DNA of 39,743 bases from Elusimicrobiota bacterium (GTDB lineage Bacteria; Elusimicrobiota; Elusimicrobia; UBA1565; UBA9628): contig JAPLKL010000042.1 of assembly GCA_026388095.1 (NCBI GenBank), positions 1 through 39,743 on the forward strand, given 5' to 3'. A model generated the notes under the pieces. It was given only the letters and a program-made list of their open reading frames with translations, had not been told where the DNA came from and ran no database searches. Shown in pieces: positions 20,181 to 29,742 of this stretch (position 1 is its first letter; each line of letters starts with the position of its first letter). The translations under genes were made by a program, and so were the position numbers.

Positions 20181-21382
20181 ATGAGGAGACTTCCCCTGTC
20201 CCTGGCCTGCCTCGCAGCCGCCGCGGTTCTGCTCGCGGGCTGCGGCCGGCGTTCCGGGGACACCATCCGCATCGGCGTGATCGCCGAGCTGACCGGGTCC
20301 ATCCCCGCGTGATCGCCGAGCTGACCGGGTCCATCCCCGCGGTCGGAGCCTCCTGCCGCAACGCCGCGCAGCTTGCCGCCAAAGAGATCAACGACGCGGG
20401 CGGCATCGAGATGGAAGGCGGGAAGAAGAAGATGATCGAGCTGGTCATCGAGGACACCGCGGCCAAGGCGGACCAGGCCGCGGCCGCGGCCCAGAAGGCG
20501 ATCACCCGTGACGACGTGGCCGCTATCGTGGGCCCCAATTCCAGCAGCAACGCGCTGCCCGCGGCCGAGATCGCCGAGAAGGCGGGCGTGGTCATGATCG
20601 CGCCTTGGTCCACCAACCCCAAGACCACTCTGGACGCCCAGACCAACCAGCCCAAGCAGTTCGTGTTCCGGGCCTGCTTCACGGACACCTTCCAGGGGCA
20701 TGTGCTTGGGAAATTCGCCGCCGAGATCCTCAAGGCCAAGAAGGCCGCCATTCTCTATGACGTGGCCTCCGAGGTGCTCAAGAGCCAGTCCGAGCTCTTC
20801 AAGCAGAGCTTCGAGGCTGGAGGCGGGAAGGTGGTGGCCGCGGAGACCTACACGACCGGCGACAAGGATTTCTCCGCCCAGCTCACCAAGATCAAGCAGG
20901 CGGGCCCCGACATCGTCTTTTTGCCCAGCTACTACACGGACGTGCCGCTGCAGGTGCAGCAGGCGCATCGCCTCGGCCTGAAGGTCCCATTCCTCGGCAG
21001 CGACGCCTGGAGCACGGAAGAGCTGATCAAGATGTGCGGCAAGGACTGCGACGGCTTCTACCTTTCCAACCACTACTCTCCCCAGACCACCAACCCGGTG
21101 ACGCGCAGATTCATCGCCAGCTACCAGGCCGCCTACGGCAGCGTCCCCGACGACGTGGCGGCGCTCACCTACGACTCGTTCGGCCTGCTGAAGGCGGCGC
21201 TGGCCGCCGCGAAGACGACGGACCGCCGCGCCATCCGCGACGCCCTCTCGCGGACCACGGACTACAAGGGAGTCACCGGGGACATGAGGTTCACCCCCGG
21301 CTCCGGCGACCCGGTGAAGGGAGCGGTCATCCTGCAGATCAAGGACGACAAGTTCGTCTGGGTCACGGACGTGCGGCCGTAG
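20181..21382 (+). pseudogene. livK: livK-like branched-chain amino-acid binding lipoprotein, frameshifted
   Basis: Substrate-binding lipoprotein of an ABC importer (Peripla_BP_6 family). The ATG at 20181 has AAGGAG upstream; the lipobox LLAGC gives an acylated Cys. The frame reads MRRLPLSL…LAGCGRRSGDTIRIGVIAEL and then stops at a TGA after SIPA, because 32 bp are tandemly duplicated (20277-20308 and 20309-20340). Removing one copy gives a normal 389-residue protein (GSIPAVGASCRNAAQLAAKE, then the usual domain to the TAG at 21382). The rest is intact: IVGPNSSSNALPAAEIAEKA, DFSAQLTKIKQAGPDIVFLP, GVTGDMRFTPGSGDPVKGAV. The lesion is therefore recent, or an assembly error, or a slippage switch. 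Confidence 0.85.
20275..20341 (+). repeat. 32-bp perfect tandem duplication inside livK
   Basis: Two perfect 32-bp copies in direct tandem, period 32, with 3 further matching bases at the edges. As 32 is not a multiple of three, the duplication shifts the livK frame and creates an early TGA. Confidence 0.95.
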
Positions 21383-21385
21383 CCG

Positions 21386-22261
21386 GTGACCTACTTCCTC
21401 CAGCAGGCCCTCAACGCCCTGCAGCTGGGCAGCGTGTACGCGCTCATCGCCCTGGGCTATACCATGGTCTACGGCGTGCTGACCATGATCAATTTCGCCC
21501 ACGGCGATTTCTTCATGGTCGGGGCCTTCCTCTGCTTCATCTGCGTGGCGCGCCTGCACCTGGGTTTCGTGCCCACGCTCCTGGTCTCCATGGCCGGCGT
21601 GGCCCTGCTGGCCGCGGCAGTCGAGTTCTCCGCCTACCGGCCGCTGCGCCGGGCGCCCCGCGTGTCCGCCATCATCACCTCCTTGGGCGTGGGCATCTTC
21701 CTTGAGCATCTCACCTTGGCCCTGAGCCCGTACCCGCAGCACATCCCGCCCGCCTTCACGAACCTGAACTGGAGCGCGGGAGGGCTGGCCGTCTCTTCCC
21801 TGCAGGTCGTCACGGTCCTGTTGTCCGTGGGTCTCATGGCCGCGCTCCAGTTCGTCGTGGCGCGCACCCCGCTGGGCATCGCCATGCGCGCCGTGTCCTG
21901 GGACCGTGAGACCGCGGCCCTGCTGGGCGTGCCGGTGGACCGCGTCATCTCCGCGACCTTCGCCATCGGCGGCGCGCTGGGCGGGGCCGCGGGCATGCTC
22001 TATGCTCTGTCCTATCCGGTGATCGACCCGTACATGGGCGTGCTGGTGGGCTGGAAGGCCTTCATCTCCGCCGTGGTGGGAGGCATCGGCGACATCCGGG
22101 GGGCCATGCTGGGGGGCTACATCCTGGCCGCCGTGGAGATCGCGGTCGCTGTCGCCCTGCCGTCCACCTACAGGGATTTCGTGGCTTTCTCTTTGCTGAT
22201 CGTGCTGCTGATCTTCAGGCCGTACGGGATCTTCGGCCGCCCTCGGCCGCAGAAGCTCTAA
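21386..22261 (+). CDS. livH: LivH-type ABC permease
   Basis: A 291-residue inner-membrane permease of the branched-chain amino-acid family. Typical LivH features: LQLGSVYALIALGYTMVYGV and LTMINFAHGDFFMVGAFLCF in the first 50 residues, RPLRRAPRVSAIITSLGVGI, and GWKAFISAVVGGIGDIRGAM near the C-terminus; about eight hydrophobic segments. GTG start at 21386, 3 bp after the livK stop. The next gene starts in the stop codon (TAATG). With LivM it forms the membrane channel. Confidence 0.92.
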   Translation: MTYFLQQALNALQLGSVYALIALGYTMVYGVLTMINFAHGDFFMVGAFLCFICVARLHLGFVPTLLVSMAGVALLAAAVEFSAYRPLRRAPRVSAIITSLGVGIFLEHLTLALSPYPQHIPPAFTNLNWSAGGLAVSSLQVVTVLLSVGLMAALQFVVARTPLGIAMRAVSWDRETAALLGVPVDRVISATFAIGGALGGAAGMLYALSYPVIDPYMGVLVGWKAFISAVVGGIGDIRGAMLGGYILAAVEIAVAVALPSTYRDFVAFSLLIVLLIFRPYGIFGRPRPQKL

Positions 22262-24045
22262 TGAACAGGAATGCGGTAGCGGCTGTCTTTCGGGACCGGC
22301 GCACGCTCTACGTGCTGACGGTGACGGGCTTTTTTCTGTCCTGGGCCATCCCCCGATTCGGGCTGCTCGACCCCTATGTCCAGCTCATCCTCATGTACGT
22401 GGGCATCAACGCCATCCTCTGCCTGAGCCTCAACCTCATCAACGGCTTCATGGGGGAGTTCTCCGTGGGCCATGCGGGATTCATGTCGGCCGGCGCCTAC
22501 GCCGCCTCCTTGCTGACCGTGCGGGTCTTCCCGCACGGCGCGGCCTGGGCCTTCCCGGCCGCGACCCTGGCCGGAGGCTGCGCGGCGGCGCTCCTGGGCC
22601 TGCTCGTGGCCCTGCCCTCTTTCAAGACGCGGGGGGACTATCTCGCCATCGTGACGCTGGCCTTCATCTTCATCGTGAAGTCGGCCATCGAGAACATCGA
22701 CGCGGTGGGGGGGCCTCGGGGCCTGCTGGGCATGGACCGGCTCACCACGCTGCCCTGGGTCTTCGGCTGGACCGTCCTGACGGTCTTCGTCATCCGGAAC
22801 TTCATCTACTCCCGGTACGGCCGCGGCGTGCTGGCGGTACGGGAGGACGAGACCGCCGCGGAGTTCATGGGCGTGGACACCCGCCAGGTGAAGGTGCTGA
22901 CCTTCGTCGTGGCCTCCTTCTTCGCCGGCGCGGCAGGCGCCCTGTTCGCGCACCTGCTGCAGTACATCAGCCCCGGGATGTTCGACATCGTGAAATCCAC
23001 GGACATGCTGGTCATGGTCTACCTCGGCGGCGTGGGCTCCATCGGAGGCTCGCTGCTCGGCGCCACCATCTACACGGTGCTGCTGGAAGCCCTGCGGCCG
23101 CTGGAGATGTGGCGCATGGTGCTCATGCCCCTGCTGCTCGTCCTGCTCATGATCTTCCGGCCGCGCGGCATCATGGGGCTGCGCGAGTTCCCGTGGTTCC
23201 GGCGGCGGCCCGAGCCGCGGGGCGGCGCCGGGCGGCCTGCCCGCGCCGAGGCCGCGGCCTCACCCCGGGCCCAGGCCCCTCTTCTGGAGGTCTCCGGCCT
23301 CACCCACCGCTTCGGCGGTCTCACCGCCGTGTCCGGCTTCGGCCTGCGCCTGGGCGAGGGGGAGTTGGTCGGCATCATCGGGCCCAACGGCGCGGGTAAG
23401 ACCACGGTCTTCAACCTCATCACCGGCGCGTACCGCCCGGACGAGGGCCGCATCCTCTTCGCCGGCCAGGACATCACGGGCCGGCGGCCCGGCGAGATCA
23501 ACGCCGCGGGCATCGCCCGGACGTTCCAGAACATCCGGCTCTTCAAGGACCTGTCCGTGCTCGACAATATCATGACCGCGCACTATGCGCGCTCGGCTTG
23601 CGGCGTGGCCGAGGCCCTGTCGCACGCCGGGGGCTACCGGGCTGATGAGGCCCGCGTACGGGACCATGCGCTGGACCTGCTGGCCTTCTTCGATCTGGAG
23701 GGGCAGTCCGCGACCTGCGCGGGCAGCCTTCCCTACGGCCTGCAGCGCAGGCTGGAGATCGTGCGGGCGCTGGCCACGAGGCCGCGCCTGCTCCTGCTCG
23801 ACGAGCCCGCGGCGGGCATGCATCCCCATGAGGTGGACCGGCTCAGGGAGCTCATCAGGCGGGTGCGCGCGGAGTTCGCGGTCAGCATCCTGCTCATCGA
23901 GCACCAGATGCGGCTGGTCATGTCCGTGTGCGAGCGGGTGGAAGTGCTCGATTTCGGCACCACCATCGCGGCCGGCACCCCGTCCCAGATCCAGAGCGAC
24001 CCGCGGGTCCTGGAAGCGTACCTCGGCCAGGAGGCGGCGTCATGA
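22261..24045 (+). CDS. livMG: LivM permease fused to LivG ATPase
   Basis: A 594-residue fusion. Residues 1-300 are LivM (LCLSLNLINGFMGEFSVGHA, FMSAGAYAASLL, VRPL-like RGDYLAIVTLAF, VYLGGVGSIGGSLLGATIYT). A Pro/Arg/Ala-rich linker (about 305-340) joins residues 341-594, LivG (Walker A GPNGAGKTT at about 374-382, IARTFQNIRLFKDLSVLDNI, signature LPYGLQRRLEIVRALA, Walker B LLLLDEPAAG, switch His in IEHQMRL). These are separate genes in E. coli; fusions occur in other bacteria. It couples transport and ATP hydrolysis in one chain. The livF start overlaps its stop by 4 bp. Confidence 0.92.
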   Translation: MNRNAVAAVFRDRRTLYVLTVTGFFLSWAIPRFGLLDPYVQLILMYVGINAILCLSLNLINGFMGEFSVGHAGFMSAGAYAASLLTVRVFPHGAAWAFPAATLAGGCAAALLGLLVALPSFKTRGDYLAIVTLAFIFIVKSAIENIDAVGGPRGLLGMDRLTTLPWVFGWTVLTVFVIRNFIYSRYGRGVLAVREDETAAEFMGVDTRQVKVLTFVVASFFAGAAGALFAHLLQYISPGMFDIVKSTDMLVMVYLGGVGSIGGSLLGATIYTVLLEALRPLEMWRMVLMPLLLVLLMIFRPRGIMGLREFPWFRRRPEPRGGAGRPARAEAAASPRAQAPLLEVSGLTHRFGGLTAVSGFGLRLGEGELVGIIGPNGAGKTTVFNLITGAYRPDEGRILFAGQDITGRRPGEINAAGIARTFQNIRLFKDLSVLDNIMTAHYARSACGVAEALSHAGGYRADEARVRDHALDLLAFFDLEGQSATCAGSLPYGLQRRLEIVRALATRPRLLLLDEPAAGMHPHEVDRLRELIRRVRAEFAVSILLIEHQMRLVMSVCERVEVLDFGTTIAAGTPSQIQSDPRVLEAYLGQEAAS

Positions 24046-24761
24046 GCGCGGGGCAGGTCCTGCTCGAGATCAAAGGCCTCTCGGTGCACTACGGAGGCAT
24101 CCAGGCCGTCAAGGGGGTCTCGCTCGAGGTGCGCCGAGGCGAGATCGTGGCCTTGGTCGGAGCCAACGGGGCGGGCAAGTCCACCACTCTGCGCGCCATC
24201 TCGGGGCTCCTGCGCTACTCGGGAGAGATCCGGCACGAGGGGGTCGACCTGCGCGGGCTGCCGCCGCATCGGATCGCGGCGCGCGGCATCGCGCACGTGC
24301 CCGAAGGGCGCGGCATCTTCGCCAATCTCACGGTGGGGGAGAACCTCCGGCTCTCGGCTTGGCCGTGCCGCAGCCGCGCGGAGCGGGACCGCGGCTTCGC
24401 GCGCGTCTTCGCCCTCTTCCCCAGGCTGAAGGAGCGCAGCAACCAGCCGGGCGGCACGCTGTCGGGGGGGGAGCAGCAGATGCTGGCCCTGGGGCGGGCG
24501 CTCATGGGCGGCGCCGGGCTGCTGCTCCTCGACGAGCCCTCGATGGGACTGTCGCCTCTGCTCGTCAAGGAGATCCTCGCCATGCTGGCGGACATCAACC
24601 GGCAGGGAGTCACCATCCTGCTGGTCGAGCAGAACGCCAACAGCGCCCTGCGCATGGCCTCGCGGGGATATGTGTTCGAATCCGGCCGGCTGGAGCTCTC
24701 CGGCACGGGGCCGGAGTTGCTCGGCGACCCGCGAGTCAGGGAGGCGTACCTGGGGACGTGA
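24042..24761 (+). CDS. livF: LivF-type ABC ATPase
   Basis: A 239-residue ATPase, the second nucleotide-binding subunit of the branched-chain amino-acid importer. Walker A GANGAGKST (about 38-46), VPEGRGIFANLTVGENLRL, signature LSGGEQQMLALGRALM, Walker B LLLLDEPSMGLSP, and the switch His replaced by the LivF-type VEQNAN. GGAGG precedes the ATG, which overlaps the livM-livG stop (ATGA). Last gene of the operon; the next gene converges after 12 bp. Confidence 0.93.
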   Translation: MSAGQVLLEIKGLSVHYGGIQAVKGVSLEVRRGEIVALVGANGAGKSTTLRAISGLLRYSGEIRHEGVDLRGLPPHRIAARGIAHVPEGRGIFANLTVGENLRLSAWPCRSRAERDRGFARVFALFPRLKERSNQPGGTLSGGEQQMLALGRALMGGAGLLLLDEPSMGLSPLLVKEILAMLADINRQGVTILLVEQNANSALRMASRGYVFESGRLELSGTGPELLGDPRVREAYLGT

Positions 24762-24773
24762 GGCCGGCGCCCC

Positions 24774-25970
24774 TCAGGGAGCCGGGTTTTCCTGCCGCTT
24801 GCCCGGCGGGCCGGCGTAGATGGGCTGGTTGTTGTGGCGCAGGGCGGACCATGTGTAGCGGTTCTGCGGATTCCACAGGATCCAGTTGGTCACGCCCTGG
24901 CGGGACGCCGCCAGGATCTGGGCGCGCACCTGCTCGGCATTGTAGCGGAAGCCCAATGAGAAGTCCTGGAAATAAGGCCGCAGCCGCCAGGCGTCCGCTC
25001 CCAGGCGCGCGACCGCGTCGCGGGTCCCGAATTCGATCGTCTTGTAGGGCTCCCGGTTCGGGTTCTTGAGGCCGTAGATGCCCTTGTGATAGTGAGAGGG
25101 GTACATCATGGGCGAGATGAAGTCCACCTGCCGGGTCAGGGCGGAGATGTGCTGGCCGATGCCCATGCCGCTGTCGTCGGTCGTAGTCATGCCGAACACG
25201 CAGATGGAGAGCTTGACCCCCAGCGGCTTGAGGCGCTCCTGGGCCGCGGTCAGAAAAGCCGCCAGGTTCTCTCTGGCCGTGCGGTCGCTGTGGTCCGGGC
25301 GGGAGTAGCGGCATAGCCGCGTGTTGCCGTCCGAGGGGAAGCGCAGGTAGTCGAACTGGATCTCGTCGAAGCCCGCGGCCACGGCCCGGGAGGCGATGTC
25401 CAGGTTGTAGTCCCAGATCACCCGGCGATAGGGGTCCACCCAGGCCACGCCCTTGGCGTTGGCCCAGATTCCTCCGCCCGGCGTGCGCACGGCCAGGTCC
25501 GGCCGGTGGCGGGCCAGATAGTTGTCCTTGAAGAGGACGATCCGGCCGATGGTGTAGATGCCGGCGTCCTTGAACTCGCGCACGCAGGCATCCAGGTCCG
25601 GGATGGCGTTGACGTAGGAGCGGGTCTCATGGGCGAGGGGCACGCCGCGCACGAACATGTAGCCGTCGTACTCCTTGAGCGCGATGACCACGGCGTTGAG
25701 GCCCGCGGCCTTCATATCGCGGATGAGGGCCCGGCGGGCCTTGGGGGCGCCCGCGCCCCAGCCGGTCATGTGCACTCCGTGCAGGGGTTTGGACCAAGAC
25801 GGAGGCTTGAGGCTCCGGGGCGGCGGCGCCACCACCGGCGTCACCGCGGCTGCGGTGGCGGTGGCGACGCCGGAAGAGACGATGACGGCCGGCGGCGCGG
25901 GGATGGGTCCTCCGGCCTGGACGACGGCGGCCAGCAGGAGGGACGCGCAGAAAGGCGACAGCATCCCCAT
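24774..25970 (-). CDS. exported DUF4015 glycoside-hydrolase-like protein
   Basis: A 398-residue exported protein: signal peptide (1-19), a Pro/Ala/Val linker (20-55), and a DUF4015 (putative glycosidase, TIM-barrel-like) domain (60-398). Family motifs: VHMTGWGAGAPKARRALIRD, LNAVVIALKEYDGYMF, YTIGRIVLFKDNYLARHRPD, VAWVDPYRRVIWDYNLDIAS, GFDEIQFDYLRFPSDG, DFISPMMYPSHYHKGIYGL, and RPYFQDFSLG. The Asp/Glu in DEIQFDYLRFPSDG is the likely active-site strand. Substrate unknown, probably a polysaccharide or cell-wall polymer. Start may be ATG 25970 or 25964. It follows the zinc-ribbon membrane protein by 18 bp on the same strand, so the two are probably co-transcribed. Confidence 0.8.
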   Translation of the reverse strand: MGMLSPFCASLLLAAVVQAGGPIPAPPAVIVSSGVATATAAAVTPVVAPPPRSLKPPSWSKPLHGVHMTGWGAGAPKARRALIRDMKAAGLNAVVIALKEYDGYMFVRGVPLAHETRSYVNAIPDLDACVREFKDAGIYTIGRIVLFKDNYLARHRPDLAVRTPGGGIWANAKGVAWVDPYRRVIWDYNLDIASRAVAAGFDEIQFDYLRFPSDGNTRLCRYSRPDHSDRTARENLAAFLTAAQERLKPLGVKLSICVFGMTTTDDSGMGIGQHISALTRQVDFISPMMYPSHYHKGIYGLKNPNREPYKTIEFGTRDAVARLGADAWRLRPYFQDFSLGFRYNAEQVRAQILAASRQGVTNWILWNPQNRYTWSALRHNNQPIYAGPPGKRQENPAP

Positions 25971-25988
25971 CAGGATACCAAAATCGAA

Positions 25989-26813
25989 CTACCGGGGCAT
26001 GAGGACCAGGTCCAGCCAGGGGCGGTCCTCGTCGAACGGCGGCAGGAAGGGCACGTGCAGGACGTCGGATTGCAGGAACAAGGTCCCCGCGTCCTTGCGC
26101 CGCTCCAGGCCCAACTGCCGGTAGGGGGGATCGTTCTCATCGAGATAATTGTCATGGTAGCGCGGGTGCCGGATCGTGACGTCGTAGCCCCCTGAGCTGA
26201 GCCGGGACGCCTTGAGCGAGTAGTGGCCGGTGCGGTCCGTGGAGGCGAGCAGCTTCTCTCCTGTGGAGTGCGAAACGAAGCTCACCTGCGCCCCGGAGAC
26301 CGGCTTGAGGCTGTAGAGGTCATAGACCAAGCCGCGGATCAGCCAGTAGTCGGGCCGGGGGGGCTTGGCGGCCGGCGCCGCAGGGCCCGTGCTCGCGGCT
26401 ACGGCGGGGAGCGGCGCCGCCGCAGGGGCAGCGGAAACCAAAGAGAGAGGTTCAGCCGCAGCCGGCGTGGCCGCAGGCTGGGCTTGCGGCTGGCTCTGGA
26501 GGACCGCGTCGAGCCCCAGCCATTCCACGGCGAAAGACATGCCGGACCGGCAGGAGACGGCCAGGTCTCGGCGCTGCCGCCAGAACAGGAGGGCTCCTTC
26601 GATGACGAGGACCGCCAGCAAGGCCCATTGCAGGATGCGGCGTGTGGACGGGGCCAACGCCGGCCGCGCCTGCTGCGCCTGCTGCGCCTGCCGCAGCCCC
26701 ATGAGGCAGCGGGCGATCTCGTCCTGGTCGCGGGGCCGCATGCACCTCGGGCAGGACGCGGCGGAGGCTTCGACCTCGCCGTGGCACCGCGGGCATCGGA
26801 CCGTCTCTGACAC
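25989..26813 (-). CDS. zinc-ribbon membrane protein with carboxypeptidase-regulatory-like domain
   Basis: A 274-residue protein. An N-terminal zinc ribbon (CPRCHGEVEASAASCPRC, about residues 8-25), a predicted transmembrane helix (ILQWALLAVLVIEGALLFW, about 60-78), a Pro/Ala linker (about 110-150) and a C-terminal beta-sandwich (about 155-274; LIRGLVYDLYSLKPVSGAQV, TDRTGHYSLKASRLSSGGYD, VTIRHPRYHDNYLD) that resembles the carboxypeptidase regulatory-like or CnaB fold. Topology would place the zinc ribbon in the cytoplasm and the beta domain outside. GTG start at 26813. The function is not known. Confidence 0.65.
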   Translation of the reverse strand: MSETVRCPRCHGEVEASAASCPRCMRPRDQDEIARCLMGLRQAQQAQQARPALAPSTRRILQWALLAVLVIEGALLFWRQRRDLAVSCRSGMSFAVEWLGLDAVLQSQPQAQPAATPAAAEPLSLVSAAPAAAPLPAVAASTGPAAPAAKPPRPDYWLIRGLVYDLYSLKPVSGAQVSFVSHSTGEKLLASTDRTGHYSLKASRLSSGGYDVTIRHPRYHDNYLDENDPPYRQLGLERRKDAGTLFLQSDVLHVPFLPPFDEDRPWLDLVLMPR

Positions 26814-26913
26814 ACCGAAATCATACTAGAAAATCCGTCCGCCGGCCAGACTCCGGAGTCCAGAATTGATAGAATAGGATGGCAGCCGCGGATTGCGCAA
26901 CGGAGGTCGGCAA

Positions 26914-27141
26914 ATGTTCAAAGAAAAGGTCTTGAAGGCCCTGGAGAAGATCCGCCCCAACCTGCAGGCGGATGGCGGCGACATCGAGCTGGTGAGCGTG
27001 GACGAGAAGAAGGGCTTGGTCAAGGTCTCCCTGCGCGGAGCCTGCGGCTGCTGCCCGCACGCGGCCATGACCCTCAAGGGCGGCGTGGAGCGGATGCTCA
27101 AGCAGGACGTCCCCGAGGTCAAAGAGGTCGTCGCCGTCTGA
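26914..27141 (+). CDS. NifU-type C-terminal domain Fe-S carrier
   Basis: A 75-residue protein consisting only of the NifU C-terminal (Nfu) domain: EKIRPNLQADGGDIELVSVD, then GACGCCPHAAMTLKGGVERM with the Cys-x-x-Cys pair that holds a bridging [4Fe-4S] cluster for transfer to apo-proteins. GGAGG lies 7 nt before the ATG at 26914. It heads an operon that ends with NadA, an Fe-S enzyme, so cluster delivery to NadA is a fair inference. Its stop codon overlaps the CTG start of the PHP gene. Confidence 0.88.
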   Translation: MFKEKVLKALEKIRPNLQADGGDIELVSVDEKKGLVKVSLRGACGCCPHAAMTLKGGVERMLKQDVPEVKEVVAV

Positions 27142-27953
27142 AGATCGACCTGCACACGCATTCCACCTATTCGGACGGCACGGCCACTCCCGCCGAGGTC
27201 GTGGCGCGCGCCGAGAAGGCCGGGGTCTCTCTGCTCGCGCTCAGCGACCACGACAGCGTCTCGGGCTTCTCCGAGGCTCAGGCGGCGGCCCAGGGGCGGC
27301 CTCTGGACCTGCGCTGCGGCGTGGAGATCAACACCAGGCATGGGGAGAACGTCCATATCCTGGGCTACGGCATCCGCTGGCAGGACTCTGGGCTCCTCGC
27401 GGCCCTGGCCGAGTTCCGCGAGCGCCGGCTCCGGAGGCTTGAGGGCATGCTCGAGAAGCTCGGGGCCCTGGGGGTGGAGCTGACCTGCGAGGAGGTGCGC
27501 GGGGATTGCCGGGAGACCTTGGGCCGGGCCCATGTGGCCGATGCTCTCAAGCGCAAGGGCGTGGTGCCGACCCGCGCGGAGGCTTTCCGCCGGTTCTTGG
27601 CGCAAGGGCGTCCCGCGTATGTCGAATCTCTGGGGCCTTCGGTCGCGGAGGCGATCGCGCTGATCCGCGCCGCGGGGGGCTTCGCGGCCGTCGCGCACCC
27701 GGGGACGGTCGCGGACAAGGAGGATATCGAGGCCTGGGTCCAGTCGGGCCTGGAAGGCATCGAAGTCTACTACGCCGGCCACTCGCCCTCGGACATCATC
27801 CGCTTCCAGGATCTGGCCGACCGTTTCGATCTGGTCGTGACCGGCGGCAGCGATTATCATGGACGGGGCAGCGGCCGCGAAGGCCCCATGGGCGTCGAGG
27901 TGCCGGAGGAGATCGGACGGAGCTTTCTGCGGAGGTTGGCGCGATGCGGCTGA
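27138..27953 (+). CDS. PHP-domain phosphoesterase, apparent CTG start
   Basis: A 271-residue PHP-family metal-dependent phosphoesterase in the style of YciV/RNase AM. Metal-binding motifs DLHTHSTYSDG (His6, His8), ALSDHDSVSG (Asp37, His38), EINTRHGENVHILGYG, and later VAHPGTV and GGSDYHGRG with His near the C-terminus. The expected family start MKIDLHTHS corresponds to a CTG codon at 27138 whose last two bases overlap the NifU stop (CTGA). No ATG, GTG or TTG lies in frame between the nearest upstream stop region and this point, and the next in-frame start (GTG 27201) would remove the metal ligands. Its 3' end overlaps GDPD by 10 bp. The substrate (nucleoside bisphosphate or RNA end) is inferred. 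Confidence 0.75.
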   Translation: MKIDLHTHSTYSDGTATPAEVVARAEKAGVSLLALSDHDSVSGFSEAQAAAQGRPLDLRCGVEINTRHGENVHILGYGIRWQDSGLLAALAEFRERRLRRLEGMLEKLGALGVELTCEEVRGDCRETLGRAHVADALKRKGVVPTRAEAFRRFLAQGRPAYVESLGPSVAEAIALIRAAGGFAAVAHPGTVADKEDIEAWVQSGLEGIEVYYAGHSPSDIIRFQDLADRFDLVVTGGSDYHGRGSGREGPMGVEVPEEIGRSFLRRLARCG

Positions 27954-28653
27954 TCGCCCATCGCGGCGCCAGCGGCCTGGCCCCGGAGAATACCCTGGCG
28001 TCGTTCCGGCTGGCTATGGAGCTGGGGGCCCAGGCGGTGGAGTTCGACGTGCACCAGGCCGCGGACAAGGAGTTGGTGGTCATCCACGACGAAAGCCTGC
28101 GCCGCACGGCCGGCTGGCCCGAGCACATCCGGGACCTCACTTGGCAGGAGCTCCGCCGGTTCGACGTGGGCTCCTGGTTCGACCGGCGCTTCTCCGGGGA
28201 GCGCATCCCCCGGCTCGACGAGGTCCTGGACGTCGTGGGCAAGAAGGCCGAGGTGCATCTGGAGCTCAAGCGCGGCTCGGCCTGCTATCCCGGCATCGAG
28301 GGCCGCGTGGTCGAGCTCCTGCGCCGGCGGCGGGCGCTCAAGACCTGCGTCGTGTCGAGCTTCGATCACCAGGCCCTGCGCGCCGTGCGCGCGCTGGAGC
28401 CCAAGGCGCGTCTGGGCTATCTGCTGGGCGAGACCCCGATCGAGACCGCCTGGGAGGAGATCCAATCGCTGCGGGCCGAGAGCCTGCACCTGAGCCTGCG
28501 GCAGGTCGACGCCGCCCGGGTGTCGGGCGGACACCGCAGACGCCTGCGGGTGCTGGTCTATACGGTCAACGACGAGGCCCAGGCTCGTCGCCTGCTCAAG
28601 ATGGGGGTCGACGGGGTGTTCACGAATTTCCCCCGGCTGCTGGAGAAGACCGC

Positions 28654-28657
<4 letters not shown>
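27944..28657 (+). CDS. glycerophosphodiester phosphodiesterase
   Basis: A 237-residue GDPD-family enzyme that hydrolyses glycerophosphodiesters to glycerol 3-phosphate and an alcohol. Motifs: HRGASGLAPENT (6-17), VEFDVH (32-37; Glu33, Asp35), IHDESLRRT (His48), HLELKRG, SFDHQALRAV, YTVND and GVDGVFTNFP at the C-terminus, all standard for the TIM-barrel. No signal peptide, so it is cytoplasmic. Starts inside the PHP gene, 10 bp before its stop, and overlaps nadA by 4 bp (ATGA); the genes are translationally coupled. Confidence 0.92.
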
Positions 28658-29709
<1,052 letters not shown>

Positions 29710-29742
29710 CCGGCTGAGTCGAGCCCTCTGCGAGCGGGGCGG

